This document shows, piece by piece, positions 13,404-14,022 of a stretch of DNA of 14,022 nt (positions are counted from its first letter, which is position 1; every line of letters starts with the position of its first letter). The notes below the pieces were generated by a model. It searched no databases and was not told the DNA's origin. It saw only the letters and a program-made list of their open reading frames with translations. Made by a program: the position numbers and the translations under genes. Origin of the DNA: Hyphomonas sp. GTDB lineage: Bacteria > Pseudomonadota > Alphaproteobacteria > Caulobacterales > Hyphomonadaceae. The stretch spans positions 1-14,022 of the forward strand of contig DNFL01000062.1 of assembly GCA_003486945.1 (NCBI GenBank). The letters run 5' to 3'.

Positions 13404-13565
13404 TATCCGTCTACGGATTAACCCGAATTTCCGGGCAAAAAAAGGGTTGATCCACAGGACAAACTGGCGTCTTACGGGGAGGCGGAGCCATGGCTTCGCC
13501 TCCCAACGCATTGTCATGTCCTCATTGTAGGGCAAAGGCATCAAAACCAGAAAAGGAAAAACCCA
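13404..13565 (+). other. Intergenic region with a long near-perfect hairpin
   Basis: A 13-bp stem, GGGAGGCGGAGCC (13477-13489) with GGCTTCGCCTCCC (13492-13504), has one G-U pair and only an AT at its tip; it has no T run after it. A short hairpin ATCCGT/ACGGAT (13405-13418) sits directly after the SIMPL stop. The large stem could end transcription, stabilise an mRNA end or be a dispersed repeat. A purine-rich AAAAGGAAAAA just before 13566 may act as the DUF2853 ribosome binding site. Confidence 0.5.
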
Positions 13566-13925
13566 ATGGCGAAAGCGCCCAGTGCGAAGGAACTGCTTGT
13601 CGAAAAGTATGTTGCTGACCTTAAAGAGAAAGTGGGCGAAGCGCGCCCGGACCTGGCCCTGCTTGATGCCTGCGTGAAGGCATGCGGCCCGTCGAACTAC
13701 AAACCTGACTCGGCAACGGTCGCCGCTTCCGACAAGAGTGAGATCGAACGTGTGCGGACGAGCTTCATCATGAAGAAGCTGGGCGTTGCAGACGAAGACA
13801 GGGGCAATGCCGCCATCAAGGCTGCGGTTGAAAAATATGGCCGCGCTGTTCGCGCCAAGCATCGCCCGGTTGTCTATTACCTGATTACCAAGGAGCTGCG
13901 CAAAGCTGCGGCCCTAAAGGCCTGA
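13566..13925 (+). CDS. DUF2853 family protein
   Basis: 119 residues, small, soluble and highly charged. The N-terminal half (KELLVEKYVADLKEKVGEA, then LLDACVKACG) and the segment AASDKSEIERVRTSFIMKKL, followed by GVADED, an AAIKAAVEKY helix and RPVVYYLITKEL, match the pattern I know for DUF2853 proteins, with VRT.FI.KKLG and the final YYL as the most telling parts. The family has no established biochemical function and is common in alphaproteobacteria and some other groups. The ATG at 13566 follows a purine-rich AAAAGGAAAAA. A bidirectional terminator follows at 13950-13990, so it is probably a single-gene unit. Confidence 0.85.
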   Translation: MAKAPSAKELLVEKYVADLKEKVGEARPDLALLDACVKACGPSNYKPDSATVAASDKSEIERVRTSFIMKKLGVADEDRGNAAIKAAVEKYGRAVRAKHRPVVYYLITKELRKAAALKA

Positions 13926-13949
13926 TCCTTCCAGGATTGATCGGAAACA

Positions 13950-13990
13950 AAAACCGCCGCCCCGGATGCCGGGAGCGGCGGTTTTCTTTT
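13950..13990. terminator. Bidirectional rho-independent terminator
   Basis: Outer stem AAAACCGCCGC (13950-13960) with GCGGCGGTTTT (13975-13985), inner stem CCCGG (13961-13965) with CCGGG (13969-13973), an ATG loop and one bulged A, then CTTTT. The A run on the left becomes a T run on the minus strand, so it can serve genes converging from both sides. Confidence 0.9.
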
Positions 13991-13999
13991 GGACAGAGA

Positions 14000-14022
14000 T
14001 TAGCGCCGGGCGTCGCGCTTTG
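14000..14022 (-). CDS. Possible 3' end of a converging gene, partial
   Basis: On the minus strand one frame reads K-R-D-A-R-R and stops with TAA at 14002-14000, 10-15 bases from the bidirectional terminator. A basic C-terminus followed at once by a shared terminator is a common arrangement, but only six residues are visible, so this is a guess from context. Confidence 0.3.

Noticed and set aside
13341..13862. 173-codon minus-strand frame opposite the DUF2853 gene
   Set aside because: It covers the hairpin region and the antisense of a recognised family, with no ribosome binding site or family match.
1..14022. tRNA genes, rRNA and CRISPR arrays
   Set aside because: No cloverleaf with T-arm signature, no rRNA sequence and no regularly spaced repeats were found. 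The tandem units at 10670-10732 are too close together and too few to be CRISPR.

Overview
The window looks like a chromosomal segment of a GC-rich alphaproteobacterium, probably of the Hyphomonas/Caulobacterales type. This is inferred from the class I lysyl-tRNA synthetase, the fused indolepyruvate ferredoxin oxidoreductase next to an Lrp/AsnC regulator, a DUF2853 protein and the strong G/C bias at third codon positions. No organism can be proved from the sequence alone. Most genes are ordinary core genes. One block, 7813-10677, is a mobile element whose passenger genes are visibly richer in A/T than their surroundings.

Layout. 1-623: 3' part of a conserved alphaproteobacterial protein of unknown function, cut by the window edge and apparently interrupted by an in-frame TAA at 495-497, with a coding-like tail running to 623. 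676-1572: a single-pass membrane protein with a Pro/Glu-rich linker and a periplasmic domain. 1580-2098 (-) and 2208-5669 (+): a divergent pair, an Lrp/AsnC regulator and the large fused indolepyruvate ferredoxin oxidoreductase, separated by a perfect 21-bp palindrome that probably is the regulator's operator. A strong terminator at 5700-5737 ends the oxidoreductase gene. 5748-6068 (-): a small lipoprotein. 6133-7725 (-): class I lysyl-tRNA synthetase with a recognisable promoter at 7762-7790.

7821-10669 is a 2849-bp IS1595-type transposon. It has 25-bp terminal inverted repeats (23 of 25 identical) and is flanked by an exact 8-bp direct repeat, AAAATGTT. Besides a DDE transposase and a 48-residue companion protein, it carries three passengers: a HEPN-like protein (7897-8700) and a translationally coupled small protein plus PemK/MazF-like toxin pair (9314-9150 and 9149-8712). 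The element landed between the lysyl-tRNA synthetase promoter and the operator/promoter region of a membrane protein/XRE regulator operon (10743-11426). That region consists of three imperfect tandem repeats containing a perfect 14-bp palindrome.

After the transposon come an iron-handling pair, bacterioferritin-associated ferredoxin (11517-11717) with a Fur-box-like palindrome over its start, and bacterioferritin (11915-12391) with all ferroxidase and haem residues conserved. A periplasmic SIMPL-domain protein (12510-13403) and a DUF2853 protein (13566-13925) follow, closed by a bidirectional terminator at 13950-13990. A few codons of a converging gene may be visible at the right edge. No tRNA, rRNA or CRISPR array was seen, and no stretch over 300 bases lacks a gene.
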